Shown here: positions 35,214 through 44,615 of the stretch, piece after piece | How the letters are laid out: each line of letters starts with the position of its first letter | Position numbering within the stretch: the first letter of the stretch is position 1 | NCBI RefSeq assembly: GCF_013403975.1 | Contig: NZ_JABFDH010000005.1 | Span: 1 to 64,000 of the forward strand | Source of the DNA: Winogradskyella ursingii | GTDB taxonomy: Bacteria > Bacteroidota > Bacteroidia > Flavobacteriales > Flavobacteriaceae | Direction of reading: 5' to 3' | DNA: 64,000 bases | Position numbers and translations under genes: made by a program | The notes under the pieces: model-generated | The model's database searches: none | What the model saw: the letters and a program-made list of their open reading frames with translations, nothing else | What the model was told of the DNA's origin: nothing

Positions 35214-37664
35214 TTAATTTTTCATCTTTTCAGTATTCTCAATAGGCTCTTCTTTTTCTTCTTTGTTTTTCACGTGCTTATCGAGCCATTGATCTTGCTC
35301 CCATAGCATGTGCATAATAGATTCTTTAGCTCTATAACCATGGCTTTCTTTTGGTAACATAACCAATCTTACAGGAGCTCCGAGACCTTTGAGCGCATTA
35401 AAATAACGTTCACTTTGTAGAGGGTAAGTACCAGAATTATTATCTGCCACACCATGAATCAAAAGTAAAGGGGTTTTCATTTTGTCAGCATGCATAAAAG
35501 GCGACATGTTATAATACGTTTCTGGTGAATCCCAATAACTGCGCTGTTCACTTTGAAATCCGAATGGCGTCAATGTTCTATTATATGCGCCACTTCTTGC
35601 AATACCTGCTGCAAATAAGTTTGAATGTGACAATAAGTTGGCTGTCATAAAAGCACCATAACTGTGGCCACCTACTGCGACCCTATCTCTATCTATATAG
35701 CCCATATTGTCAACGGCATCAATAGCAGCTTTCCCGTTGGCTACTAATTGTTCTCTAAATGTGTCGTTAGGCTCTTTCTCTCCCTCTCCTACGATTGGGA
35801 ATGCGGCATCGTCCAATACTACATAACCTTGGGTCACCCAATAAATAGGTGAGCCCCATGATGGATATACAAATTCGTTTGGATTTGAAGTACTTTGCGC
35901 AGCAGTAGCTTTATCTTTGTATTCTCGAGGATAAGCCCAAAGAATCATTGGATATTTTTTGCCTTCCTCGTAGTCAAGTGGTAAATAGAGTGTACCATCT
36001 AAATCCAAACCATCGTCACGTTTGTAATTAATTACACGCTTGTTTACATCTGCCAGACTTTTAAATGGGTTTTCGAAGTCTGTAATGGCAGTTAGATCGT
36101 TGTTCTTGTTTATGTTTCTGATATAATAATTAGGATATTCGGTTTGAGATTCTATTCTCACTAAGATTTCTCCGTCTTCCATGTCTATTGCAGACATCAA
36201 ACTCTCCAATTTATCTGTATATTCAGATTGATAAAGGCGTTTTGTTTTTCCTGTTTTAATATTGTATTCATCTATAAAAGGGAATTGTCCTTCTTTAGAA
36301 TAGCCCTCTCCCATGCGGTAAAGCTTGTTGTCGTCCATCTCTAAAACATAGCTTCCCATTTTGTTTTTTGTTGTCACAAAATTTCCTGGATCGCTATACA
36401 CGTCTTGATAACTTCTATCTGTGATGATTTTAGCGTTTTCGTTTGGTTTGGATGGATTGAATAAATACGTTTTAGTGTTTCTTGTATTCCACCAATAATC
36501 GTAAGCTATGGCTGTATTTTCGTCGCCCCAAGTTATACCAGAAAAGCGTTGCTTGGTTTTTAAAAGTAACTTTGGATCTCCAGTAAACGGTGCCTTTTGT
36601 TGATAGACTGCATCTCTATATTCTGCTTCTACTTCAGGATCACCTTTATCTAAAGCTTCGGCCCAAACTAGAGTTGCTGGTTGGTCAGCTCTCCAATTCA
36701 TATTACGTTTACCCATTCTTGTTGCCATAAAACCTTGTGGTCTTACTTCGTCTAGAGGGACTTTATTGACAGTTTTAACTACATTGCCATTGGTGTCATA
36801 TATGGTTTCTTCATAAGGGAATCTACTATAGGTTACCAAATAAGAGAAAGGACGATCTATTGTAGTGATCATTACATATTCACCATTGGGCGAAAAATCA
36901 ATGCCACGATACATGTCTGACCCAAGAAAATCGCTGGCGGCCCCATTAACGGATACTTTTTTAATTTCTGAACGTGATAATTGCTCAAAATTAAATTCGT
37001 CATTTGGTGTTTTTAATAAATCTTGATAAGTTCTGTTTTGTGCTTTTGAACCGTCACTTACAGAAACAGTCGGTCCCGTAGGTACCGCTGTATCAGCATC
37101 TATCAATGGTTGTCTATCGCTTGGTAACATTTTTACCAAAAGATGTTGGTTGTCATTAAACCAATTGAGAGTGCTGCCCATGTTTGCATTGACTGAGGCA
37201 TCGGTTATTTTGTTTACTTCTGCGTCGTTGATGTTTAAAACCCATACTTCAACACCTTTATCTGTAGTATTTAAGCAAGCAATCATGGATTCATCTGGTG
37301 ACCATCTGAAATCAGATAGTCTAGCATTTTCTGGTAGCCCGGTAACTTGTTTAGCATCTTTATCTGAAGTTTTCTTTACTTTAAGATTAGTGGTATAACT
37401 AGTTCTACTCCCAATGTTTGTAACAGGATTAATTCGCAACCCTGCCAACCTTAATTCGGTTTCGGACAACTCTGAAATAGATTTGTATTGGTCTCTGTAA
37501 AGCAGCACCATGTTTTCGCCTTTACTGTCAATTTGTACACTCGGAGCGAGTTCTACATCGGCCAGTTTCATTATTTCTTCAGAGGGTTGTTGGTAAGTTA
37601 AATTTTGCTGTGCGAAGCCACTTGCAAGTGTAAAACACACAAGAATTTTTAAGATTAGTTTCAT
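35214..37664 (-). CDS. S9 family (prolyl oligopeptidase-type) peptidase, exported
   Basis: 816 residues with signal peptide (KILVCFTLASGFAQQ). N-terminal beta-propeller with PD40-type repeats (FRWSPDESMIACL, DFSPNGEYVMITT), then the catalytic alpha/beta-hydrolase half with YPREY, the Ser nucleophile GGHSYGAFMTANLL (about residue 640-655), Asp in LLIHGVADNN and His in KESHGYRAKE. DPP/POP-like activity in the periplasm or on the surface is expected; similar to glutamyl endopeptidase-like S9 enzymes of Bacteroidota. Divergent from fabH-like gene with a 217-bp spacer. Confidence 0.9.
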   Translation of the reverse strand: MKLILKILVCFTLASGFAQQNLTYQQPSEEIMKLADVELAPSVQIDSKGENMVLLYRDQYKSISELSETELRLAGLRINPVTNIGSRTSYTTNLKVKKTSDKDAKQVTGLPENARLSDFRWSPDESMIACLNTTDKGVEVWVLNINDAEVNKITDASVNANMGSTLNWFNDNQHLLVKMLPSDRQPLIDADTAVPTGPTVSVSDGSKAQNRTYQDLLKTPNDEFNFEQLSRSEIKKVSVNGAASDFLGSDMYRGIDFSPNGEYVMITTIDRPFSYLVTYSRFPYEETIYDTNGNVVKTVNKVPLDEVRPQGFMATRMGKRNMNWRADQPATLVWAEALDKGDPEVEAEYRDAVYQQKAPFTGDPKLLLKTKQRFSGITWGDENTAIAYDYWWNTRNTKTYLFNPSKPNENAKIITDRSYQDVYSDPGNFVTTKNKMGSYVLEMDDNKLYRMGEGYSKEGQFPFIDEYNIKTGKTKRLYQSEYTDKLESLMSAIDMEDGEILVRIESQTEYPNYYIRNINKNNDLTAITDFENPFKSLADVNKRVINYKRDDGLDLDGTLYLPLDYEEGKKYPMILWAYPREYKDKATAAQSTSNPNEFVYPSWGSPIYWVTQGYVVLDDAAFPIVGEGEKEPNDTFREQLVANGKAAIDAVDNMGYIDRDRVAVGGHSYGAFMTANLLSHSNLFAAGIARSGAYNRTLTPFGFQSEQRSYWDSPETYYNMSPFMHADKMKTPLLLIHGVADNNSGTYPLQSERYFNALKGLGAPVRLVMLPKESHGYRAKESIMHMLWEQDQWLDKHVKNKEEKEEPIENTEKMKN

Positions 37665-37881
37665 GTTTTATTTAAATTGATTAGAGCCTTGAAGGTACTT
37701 AAAATTGAAATGGCTAAATGTGAGAGAGATGTTAAAATTAGGACTACTGTTATGCATGCATAACGATTTGGCTTTTGTATAGTAGTAAATAGGTTAAATT
37801 TGCGGTCTATGTGTTTAATGAGATTCCCACTCTTACATCGTCGAGTTCGTTGTAAACTGAGGAAACTAAAATAAATTTTCG

Positions 37882-38892
37882 ATGTACAATTCAAAAATAA
37901 TAGGCTTAGGTAAATATGTTCCTGATAATGTAGTCACCAATAAAGATTTGTCCAAACTTATGGATACTAGTGACGAATGGATACAGGAACGCACAGGAAT
38001 CAAAGAACGACGTTGGGTAAAGGACGGAGATGGTGATACAACAGCAACTATGGGCGTGAAAGCTGGAAAGCAAGCTATTGAACGAGCCGGAATCGATAAA
38101 GATGACATAGATTTTATCATATTTGCAACGTTGAGTCCAGACATGTATTTTCCTGGACCAGGTGTACAGGTACAGCATGCGCTAGATATAAAAACTGTAG
38201 GAGCTTTGGATGTGCGTAACCAATGTTCTGGGTTTGTATACGCCATATCAGTTGCCGATAATTTTATAAAAACGGGCATGTATAAAAATGTGTTGGTGAT
38301 TGGTAGCGAACTGCATTCACACGGTTTGGATAAAACTACTCGAGGTCGAGGAGTGTCTGTGATTTTTGGAGACGGAGCAGGAGCGGCAGTTTTAACTCGA
38401 GAAGAAAATACTTCAAAAGGTATTCTGTCTACCCATCTGCACAGCCAGGGAGAACATGCCGAAGAACTGGTAGTCAAAGCACCAGGAATGGGAACACGTT
38501 GGGTTACGGATATTTTAGAGGAAAATGATGATAATGACGAAAGCTATTTTCCATACATGAACGGTCAGTTTGTATTTAAAAATGCCGTAGTGCGTTTTAG
38601 CGAAGTGATTATGGAAGGCTTGATGAAGAACAATCTGAAAAAAGAAGATATTGATATGCTTATTCCGCATCAGGCAAATTTGAGAATAGCACAATTTATA
38701 CAACGTAAGTTTGATTTGTCGGATGACCAAGTATTTAATAATATTCAGAACTACGGAAACACCACGGCGGCATCAATACCCATAGCACTTACTGAAGCTT
38801 GGGAAGAAGGTAAAGTAAAAGAGGGCGATACGGTAGTTTTAGCTGCTTTTGGTAGTGGCTTTACTTGGGGAAGTGTGATTATTAAATGGTAG
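37882..38892 (+). CDS. 3-oxoacyl-ACP synthase III (FabH-type)
   Basis: 336 residues, thiolase-fold condensing enzyme. Catalytic Cys in RNQCSGFVYAISVA (about 113), His in MLIPHQANLR (about 257) and Asn in NYGNTTAASIPIAL (about 287), in the usual FabH order; the acyl-CoA-binding loop WIQERTGIKERR is near 33-44. It stands alone, away from plsX or other fab genes, so it is probably a second FabH paralogue using a special primer (branched or aryl chains) rather than the housekeeping copy. Divergent from the S9 peptidase. Confidence 0.9.
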   Translation: MYNSKIIGLGKYVPDNVVTNKDLSKLMDTSDEWIQERTGIKERRWVKDGDGDTTATMGVKAGKQAIERAGIDKDDIDFIIFATLSPDMYFPGPGVQVQHALDIKTVGALDVRNQCSGFVYAISVADNFIKTGMYKNVLVIGSELHSHGLDKTTRGRGVSVIFGDGAGAAVLTREENTSKGILSTHLHSQGEHAEELVVKAPGMGTRWVTDILEENDDNDESYFPYMNGQFVFKNAVVRFSEVIMEGLMKNNLKKEDIDMLIPHQANLRIAQFIQRKFDLSDDQVFNNIQNYGNTTAASIPIALTEAWEEGKVKEGDTVVLAAFGSGFTWGSVIIKW

Positions 38893-39011
38893 GCAGTTAG
38901 AAACAATTTTTAGTTTTTCCCTTTTTAAAAAAAATCGCTTACCTCATTATATTGAATTGCTTTAAGATTTTAGAGCATGTGTTTTAGTGAAGTGTTGACT
39001 ACAAATTTAAA

Positions 39012-39557
39012 ATGAAAATAGGAAGGAAATTTAACCAATTACACAAGAGTGAATATTTTCATTTTATTGACAATCATAAAAAATACACTGATTTCAACAC
39101 TTTGGGTATGTATCGCTCGATTTGTGAAAATGAAAAATTGAATTTGGATGACCGAATTGAAATTCGTGATTATGCCAATTCTACTTTCGGAAAGACATTT
39201 AATTTTTATCAACTCAAAGATCCTAAAACTAATTTTGATTTGACAACTCTTGGAATGGATTTAACCCAAGCTGATGCAAGACAGCTTTGGGACGATATAA
39301 AAGTAAATCAACAAAAAATATTAGCTGAAAAAAGAATAAAACACAGAAATTTCGGGGAATATTCCAAACATAATTGCGGATATGCTAATTGTCCGTACAA
39401 TGGACTTATGATTAAACAAGGTTCTGGATTAACTGAAAATCATATGTGGTTTAAGGAGGATAAGAATCAATATGTAGCAAAAGATAAATCTGCACGGAAC
39501 AAAATTCAAAGGAAAAACATACGTCATATAATCAGGGACGAATTGGATAATGAATAG
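39012..39557 (+). CDS. Hypothetical protein with CX4C near the C-terminus
   Basis: 181 residues, very basic and polar, no signal peptide or membrane helix. After a helical region with FHFIDNHKKYTDFNTLGMY and an internal echo FDLTTLGMDLTQADARQLW, a possible metal motif appears: KHNCGYANCPYNGLM (H, C, CX4C) followed by ENHMWFKED. The last 40 residues are Lys/Arg-rich. I recognise no family. Bracketed by gene-poor AT-rich DNA (38893-39011 and 39558-39915); isolated and possibly an accessory gene. Confidence 0.55.
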   Translation: MKIGRKFNQLHKSEYFHFIDNHKKYTDFNTLGMYRSICENEKLNLDDRIEIRDYANSTFGKTFNFYQLKDPKTNFDLTTLGMDLTQADARQLWDDIKVNQQKILAEKRIKHRNFGEYSKHNCGYANCPYNGLMIKQGSGLTENHMWFKEDKNQYVAKDKSARNKIQRKNIRHIIRDELDNE

Positions 39558-39915
39558 AAAATACCAGAAGGTAGCAATTCAAAAATTCAAACATGTCCAC
39601 CTGTAATATTTGAAAACGTTCATGTAGCCCGAAAATAATAGCAAACAAAACCGTAATAGAAAGTTGTACGATAAAGAAATTTCATTTTTTGGTCGGGTTC
39701 TTGCGATTTGGAAGGTGCTATTTTTTGGCGGTTCTTTTTTTCTGGTGTACAGTAATTATAAACTAGAAATTAGTGCTATCATATTCTGACTTCTGTTTCT
39801 AATTTTAAACTTAATTTTTCTCTTTCAAGAAGGTTACTGCTATTCAATTGAAAATTTCATAAATTTATAAATCAATTATGATCTTGATTAAGAATAGAAT
39901 AGGTTTCAATTGCAT
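39558..39915. other. 358-bp AT-rich gap without genes
   Basis: No frame above background on either strand, no terminator-like hairpin and no TAnnTTTG match near the next start were seen. Scattered stops in all frames. It may be remains of a lost gene or an extended leader of the AraC gene; I cannot decide. Confidence 0.4.
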
Positions 39916-40719
39916 ATGCAAATCGATAAAATCAAAATATCACAAATTTTAAATGACACGGTTTCAAACCGAGATAGTGAAACATTTGTAATATGCTGGA
40001 TAAAAGATGAGGTCGAAGGCTTAAAGATAAACCATAAGCTTTATCATAATGTGTCCAACTCTATTCTGTTTCTAGATCCAAAATATCGGTGGAAGGTTTT
40101 AAAAGGTAATACTACTAAATCCTCTGGCTATATTTTATATCTACCGAATAAGGTGTTGGATCATCCGCTTTTGAGTAAGCTTCATATCAATAAGGTGCGA
40201 TTGTTTAATACGGGTGAAATTCCTTTGTTTAAATTAAGTCCAGGTATTGAAAAACGAACCCAAGCCATCTTGGAAATGATTGATGAATTGGTAGGCTCAC
40301 AGCTTAACCATAAAGAGGACGCTATCTTATCGCTGCTGAATACCTTTTTTGTGTATTGTGATGGACAATGTAATATTAAGTCTGTGGCGTCTAATAATAA
40401 TGCTCGAACCCAATTGGTGTATAGTTTCAAAAAATTAGTAGACGAAAAAGTTATGAACGACCATGAAGTGTCTTATTATGCCGATCAGCTTAATGTCTCA
40501 CCAAAATATTTGAATGAATGTGTAAAAGAAGTTTTGGGAGTAAGTTCAAAAAACATCATCATAGAGCAGCTGCTAATGAGATCGCGTTACGCTCTAAAAT
40601 TCACTAACAAAACCATTAAAGAAATAGGTTTTGACTTAGGGTTTTCTTCACCCGATTACTTTAGTTATTTCTTTAAAACCCATACGGGAACAACACCTTC
40701 GGCTCTTAGACAAGCCTAA
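39916..40719 (+). CDS. AraC family transcriptional regulator
   Basis: 267 residues from the ATG at 39916; a TTG two codons upstream is possible. The N-terminal ~150 residues are a cupin-like sensory domain without clear ligand motifs. The C-terminal 100 residues are two HTHs: VSYYADQLNVSPKYLNECVKE (first) and IKEIGFDLGFSSPDYFSYFF (second), the second containing the AraC signature. Homologues of this layout (HxxSxLF-like sensory part, DNA-binding end) usually activate a neighbour; the cupin gene 73 bp downstream, same strand, is the best target. Confidence 0.9.
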   Translation: MQIDKIKISQILNDTVSNRDSETFVICWIKDEVEGLKINHKLYHNVSNSILFLDPKYRWKVLKGNTTKSSGYILYLPNKVLDHPLLSKLHINKVRLFNTGEIPLFKLSPGIEKRTQAILEMIDELVGSQLNHKEDAILSLLNTFFVYCDGQCNIKSVASNNNARTQLVYSFKKLVDEKVMNDHEVSYYADQLNVSPKYLNECVKEVLGVSSKNIIIEQLLMRSRYALKFTNKTIKEIGFDLGFSSPDYFSYFFKTHTGTTPSALRQA

Positions 40720-40792
40720 ATTCTAAGATTTTACCGAGTTTTTCACATTGATTCACTTTATTGGTTAGTATACCTTGCAATAAAACTAAATC

Positions 40793-41335
40793 ATGGATAG
40801 AAAGAAATTTTTAAAAACATCTGGTTTTGGATTGGGATTGGCGTTGATACCAAGTATTTTAAAGGGGGATTTAAAATTCAAAGAAATAAACTTTCTCTCT
40901 AATAATCCTAAAATTGTTCAGGATTCAGAAGGTACTATTCTCAATGTTATTGGAGACATACAAACACATAAATTAGTAGGAAGTGATACAGAAAACCAAA
41001 TTGTTGAATGGGTAGATAATGTCGAGCCCGGCGTTGGTATTCCGCCACATGTTCATACTAAGGAAGATGAAATTTTTAGGGTGGTAAAAGGTCAAGTTGA
41101 AATAATGGTTGATGGAAAAACCCAAATTTTAAATGCTGGAGATATCGCTTTTGCTCCAAAAAATATAGTGCATGCTTGGAAAATTGTTGGTACAGAAAAA
41201 GCCAAAATGATTACGTCTGCTTTTCCGGCAGGAATAGAGCATATGTTTATAGAACTAGCTAAACTGCCTTCTGGACCACCTGATTTTAAAAAGGTAACGG
41301 AAATTTGCGGAAAGTATGGTATTAACTTTGTTTAA
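40793..41335 (+). CDS. Cupin-domain protein with N-terminal export-like segment
   Basis: 180 residues. The N-terminus MDRKKFLKTSGFGLGLALIP has the shape of a signal or anchor (basic, then hydrophobic) but no twin-arginine. The cupin motif 1 is PPHVHTKEDEIFRVVKGQVE (metal ligands H, H, E) and motif 2 contains GDIAFAPKNIVHAW (H). One conserved barrel, so a single-domain cupin; enzymatic or sugar/quercetinase-like activity possible, not assignable. Follows the AraC gene at 73 bp and may be controlled by it. Followed by two - strand hairpin elements. Confidence 0.8.
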   Translation: MDRKKFLKTSGFGLGLALIPSILKGDLKFKEINFLSNNPKIVQDSEGTILNVIGDIQTHKLVGSDTENQIVEWVDNVEPGVGIPPHVHTKEDEIFRVVKGQVEIMVDGKTQILNAGDIAFAPKNIVHAWKIVGTEKAKMITSAFPAGIEHMFIELAKLPSGPPDFKKVTEICGKYGINFV

Positions 41336-41352
41336 AACACCACTAACTATGT

Positions 41353-41415
41353 CAAAAAGAAAGCCCAAACATTTAATGTTTGGGCTTTCTCGCTATTAAC
41401 CAACTTAACTAACAC
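41353..41415 (-). other. TTGGTTAATAGC tract plus terminator hairpin
   Basis: On -: GTTAGTTAAGTTGGTTAATAGC, then the stem AGAAAGCCCAAACAT / ATGTTTGGGCTTTCT with a TTAA centre and T-run (CTTTTTGAC). It shares AAGTTGGTTAATAGC exactly with 32338-32352 (- strand). It can also end the + strand cupin message (41335 stop), since the hairpin starts 20 bp later. Confidence 0.6.
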
Positions 41416-41527
41416 TATTATAAAAATTAATTTATAATTACTATTACTTAAAACTTATCTCACCCATATAGACGTAAAACTTTCGGTTTTATTTCATGGA
41501 ATTTTAAGTTTAACGCATATTTAACAA

Positions 41528-41630
41528 AAACCCTGACAACTTTAAGTCATCAGGGTTTTCTAATTTAATAGTTTCACATTAACACTAACCATCAACTATT
41601 TATGTGAACTATTAAATATGTTTTCTTTAA
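41528..41630 (-). ncRNA. Double-hairpin element downstream of the TonB receptor gene
   Basis: On - TTTAATAGTTCACAT (41625-41611) pairs with ATGTGAAACTATTAAA (41588-41573) with one extra A, enclosing a loop with GTTGATGGTTAGTG. It is followed by AAAACCCTGA / TCAGGGTTTT and TTTTT as a terminator (41528-41560). It may be the 3' end of the receptor mRNA or a separate small RNA; no promoter of its own was found. Confidence 0.4.
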
Positions 41631-41640
41631 TTAAAAAACA

Positions 41641-41664
41641 CTTATGTTGCGCTCAGTGTGACAA
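41641..41664 (-). repeat. Degenerate REP-like element, CTGAGC type
   Basis: On - GTCACACTGAGCGCAACATA, similar to the intergenic Bacteroidota repeat GTCATxCTGAGCxxxGTCGAAG and to 13113-13138. Decayed. Confidence 0.35.
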
Positions 41665-41677
41665 TTTTCTTTATTTC

Positions 41678-44146
41678 TTAAAAGAAACCTCCTCCATCTT
41701 TTTCATTGTCATCACGATCCTTTCTAGATTTTGCTCTGTATTTACCGCCTCCAAATCTATAAGATAAACCGGCATAAATGGTTTTAAATTCACCTTCAAA
41801 ATTTACATTCTGTACAAAGGGACGCTCACTTAAAACACTTATTTCTTGAGTGTCAAAGACATTGCTAAAGTTAAGGCTAAAAGTTGCTCTGTTGTCTTCT
41901 AGGAAATTATAACGTAAGCCTAGATTCACAAAGTAAATTGGGTCCACTTCAAAATTAAGCCCGGTTTCCTTACCTCGATACAACCCAAATGCCGAAAGCG
42001 ATAAATTTTTAGTGACTTTAAAATTGTTAAATACTCTAAAGTTGTAAACCAAGTTGTCGACCTCTACCGTAGTTTGTATCACATCACTTTCTACAGGATT
42101 AACTATGGTCGGGTCAATAGATTCGGCAATACCTTTTTGTTTCTGGTTGTACAAATCAAAACTGGCATTAAAACTCCACCATTTGGTTGGCCTGTAATTG
42201 CTTGAAAGTTCAATACCGTAAGCGTTCGTGGTGTCAAAATTGCCGTTGGTTAAAATTACACGTCCAGAAGATAAATCCGATCGATCAACAATCACGACTT
42301 GGTTAATTTCGTCTTCAATTAATCTATAAAATACACCAGCGGTAATACTGCCTTTTTCAAGATTACGAGTGTAATTTGTTTCTAACGAATTTGTAAACTG
42401 TGGTGTTAATTCGGGGTTCCCAAATTGTGAAATCAATGCAGTGTTAAATTCTGGTATTGGATTTACCTGTCCAACGCCTGGCCGATCTACACGACGGCTA
42501 AAACTGAACTGATAAGAATTTTTATCCGAAGCCGAGTACGTAACAAATGCCGATGGGTACACCTGAAAATAGTCGTTTTCAAAAGGAAAATCAGTTGTGG
42601 TATTGTCCGTTAAATCAGTATCAACAGCAAAGGCGTCAACTTCTACCATTTCTGCTCGAATGCCTAATTTATATGACCATTTTTCTAATGTTAAGCCATA
42701 GCTAGCATAAGCAGAATAAATATCACGAGTATAATCAAATGAAGTTTGTGTCGGAATGTAATTACCATTATCATCACGTACTCGAGCATCTGAATTATAG
42801 TTAATTATATTTTCAAACAACCTGGCCTGTAGCCCAACTTCGAGTTTTGATTTTTCAGTTAATGGGTTCACGTAATCTAAATTAATCGTGGTGTTGGTAC
42901 GATCAATATCTGTGTTTTCTATAAAATTGGGACGTACAATTACGCCACTGAAGAGATTTAATGTTGTTGAGTTGCCATCGTACGTATTGTAATCTGCTTC
43001 GAGCTCAATATTATGACCTTCATCAAATTCTAGTTTGTAATTAAAATTGTATTGTTCGCTGTTGTTTTCACTGGTACCATCAATAGACTGTAATTGTGTA
43101 GCTGCATTATTTGATGAAATGACTGCGGTATTTACCAACGCTCCGCCATCATAAAGATTCTGATTTGTAAAAAACGAGAATGTATTTTTATCGTTTAAGT
43201 AATAATCAACACCCACTTTAAATAGGTGGCTATTATTTTCATTTAAGATATCTAACTCTTGGGTTAGTCCGGTTTCTACTTGTGATACGCTACCTTCATT
43301 TACATTGTCTGAAAAACTATTGCCATAACTTCCATAAAAATTGAGCTTACCATTTCGGTAATTTGCATCAATAGAACTATTGAATTTTGGTTCAATTTGA
43401 TAGCTCAATCCAACATTTGCATTACCGTTAAAGCCAATGTTTACATTTTTATGTAGAATGATATTAATAATACCGCTCATTCCTTCAGGATTGTATTTTG
43501 CTGATGGATTGGTGATTAATTCGATTTGTTTAATGGAGGTTGAAGGAATCTGTTTCAATAATTGAGCCGCAGGAATGTTGGATAATTTTCCATCTATCAT
43601 GACCTGAACATTTTGGTTACCACGAAGTGAAATACCACCTGTTTGTTGGTCCACATTCACGGACGGTATATTATTCATTATATCTGAGGCTGTTGGGCCT
43701 GTGGTAGTGAGGTCTTTTCCAACGTTAATAACCTTCCGATCTATTTTTTGTTGAATGGTTGAGACTTCTGCGACGACGGTGACTTCGTCCAGACTTTCGA
43801 TATCTTCTTCTAGAAGAATGTCTCCCATTTCAATTTGGTAATTGTCGTTTCCGATGGTTACTTGTTTTAAAATAGTTTTATAGCCAATAAACTTTATTTC
43901 AATATTTACAGCGCCTTCAGGAATTTTTTCAATATTAAAAGTGCCATCGGCATTAGTGATGCTACCTGTAATAATCTTATCTGCAGAATCTTTGACGATG
44001 ACATTCACGTAAGGTAAGGGCTCGTTGAGCTGAGCGTCTATAATACGACCAGATATTGAACCGTTTTTAATGTCTGAATTTGATTTGGGTTGTGCGCTTA
44101 AAATGGCTGATGAGACCATTAAAAGCATTAGAAGGAAATGCTTCAT
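41678..44146 (-). CDS. TonB-dependent receptor, outer-membrane beta-barrel family
   Basis: 822 residues, signal peptide (LLMLLMVSSAILSAQ). Carboxypeptidase-regulatory domain (GSISGRIIDAQLNEPLPYVN, about 30-110), TonB-box region SLDEVTVVAE (about 117-126), plug IMNNIPSVNVDQQTGGISLRG (about 155-230), then a barrel ending in a C-terminal strand near YAGLSYRFGGGKYR. Closing tail DRDDNEKDGGGFF is unusual for the terminal Phe-anchor. This is the CarboxypepD-plus-OMP_b-brl_3 type, not a SusC, and no SusD gene is adjacent. An ECF-like promoter is at 44193-44218. Confidence 0.92.
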   Translation of the reverse strand: MKHFLLMLLMVSSAILSAQPKSNSDIKNGSISGRIIDAQLNEPLPYVNVIVKDSADKIITGSITNADGTFNIEKIPEGAVNIEIKFIGYKTILKQVTIGNDNYQIEMGDILLEEDIESLDEVTVVAEVSTIQQKIDRKVINVGKDLTTTGPTASDIMNNIPSVNVDQQTGGISLRGNQNVQVMIDGKLSNIPAAQLLKQIPSTSIKQIELITNPSAKYNPEGMSGIINIILHKNVNIGFNGNANVGLSYQIEPKFNSSIDANYRNGKLNFYGSYGNSFSDNVNEGSVSQVETGLTQELDILNENNSHLFKVGVDYYLNDKNTFSFFTNQNLYDGGALVNTAVISSNNAATQLQSIDGTSENNSEQYNFNYKLEFDEGHNIELEADYNTYDGNSTTLNLFSGVIVRPNFIENTDIDRTNTTINLDYVNPLTEKSKLEVGLQARLFENIINYNSDARVRDDNGNYIPTQTSFDYTRDIYSAYASYGLTLEKWSYKLGIRAEMVEVDAFAVDTDLTDNTTTDFPFENDYFQVYPSAFVTYSASDKNSYQFSFSRRVDRPGVGQVNPIPEFNTALISQFGNPELTPQFTNSLETNYTRNLEKGSITAGVFYRLIEDEINQVVIVDRSDLSSGRVILTNGNFDTTNAYGIELSSNYRPTKWWSFNASFDLYNQKQKGIAESIDPTIVNPVESDVIQTTVEVDNLVYNFRVFNNFKVTKNLSLSAFGLYRGKETGLNFEVDPIYFVNLGLRYNFLEDNRATFSLNFSNVFDTQEISVLSERPFVQNVNFEGEFKTIYAGLSYRFGGGKYRAKSRKDRDDNEKDGGGFF

Positions 44147-44192
44147 TTTTGATTGATTTTTTTGATTGATTGATGTTTGTTTCTTTCTAGCT

Positions 44193-44218
44193 AGACGACT
44201 ATCTTTACATTACGTTAC
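44193..44218 (-). promoter_or_regulatory. ECF-type promoter before the TonB receptor gene
   Basis: On -: GTAAC (44218-44214), 16 bases, CGTCT (44197-44193), 46 bases before the ATG. Same boxes as the divergent pair at 17566-17652 (spacer 17). Suggests control by the ECF factor at 17663 or a paralogue. Confidence 0.45.
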
Positions 44219-44252
44219 CCTCTTTAACATAACTTAACAAGGTTTTAACAAA

Positions 44253-44615
44253 ATGAAAAAGAAAACACTCGTCATTGGAGCATCGCTCAATCCAAGCCGT
44301 TATTCCAATATTGCAATTAATAGAATTAAAAATTCTGGCCATGAAGTCAAAGCCTTTGGATTGAGGGAAGGTGAAGTGAATGGAGTAAAAATAGATACAG
44401 AATTAAAAGCATATAAGGAGCTTGATACAATAACTCTTTATCTCAACCCAAAGCGGCAAGAACCCTACTATGAATACATTGTTGGACTAAATCCAAAACG
44501 TGTAATTTTCAATCCAGGTACAGAAAACCCATACTTTTATGCAATTTTAAAAGATAATAATATTGAAGTTGAAGTCGCCTGTACATTGGTTATGCTGGCA
44601 ACGAATCAGTATTAG
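44253..44615 (+). CDS. CoA-binding protein (YccU-like)
   Basis: 120 residues, one Rossmann domain of the CoA_binding type. Motifs: KTLVIGASLNPSRYSNIAIN (nucleotide loop), DTITLYLNPKRQEPYYEYI, then PKRVIFNPGTENPYF. Binds CoA; role in metabolism unknown. Its 3' end overlaps the symporter gene, read convergently, by 26 bp. Divergent from the TonB receptor, so the ECF promoter region lies between them. Confidence 0.88.
   Translation: MKKKTLVIGASLNPSRYSNIAINRIKNSGHEVKAFGLREGEVNGVKIDTELKAYKELDTITLYLNPKRQEPYYEYIVGLNPKRVIFNPGTENPYFYAILKDNNIEVEVACTLVMLATNQY

Noticed and set aside
37866-38477. Antisense frame over the FabH gene
   Set aside because: The + strand has a complete FabH with catalytic residues; antisense product shows no domain.
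41641-41664. Sigma-54 promoter in GTCACACTGAGCGCA near the TonB gene end
   Set aside because: Spacing is right but it lacks GG and TTGC and better matches the degenerate REP family.
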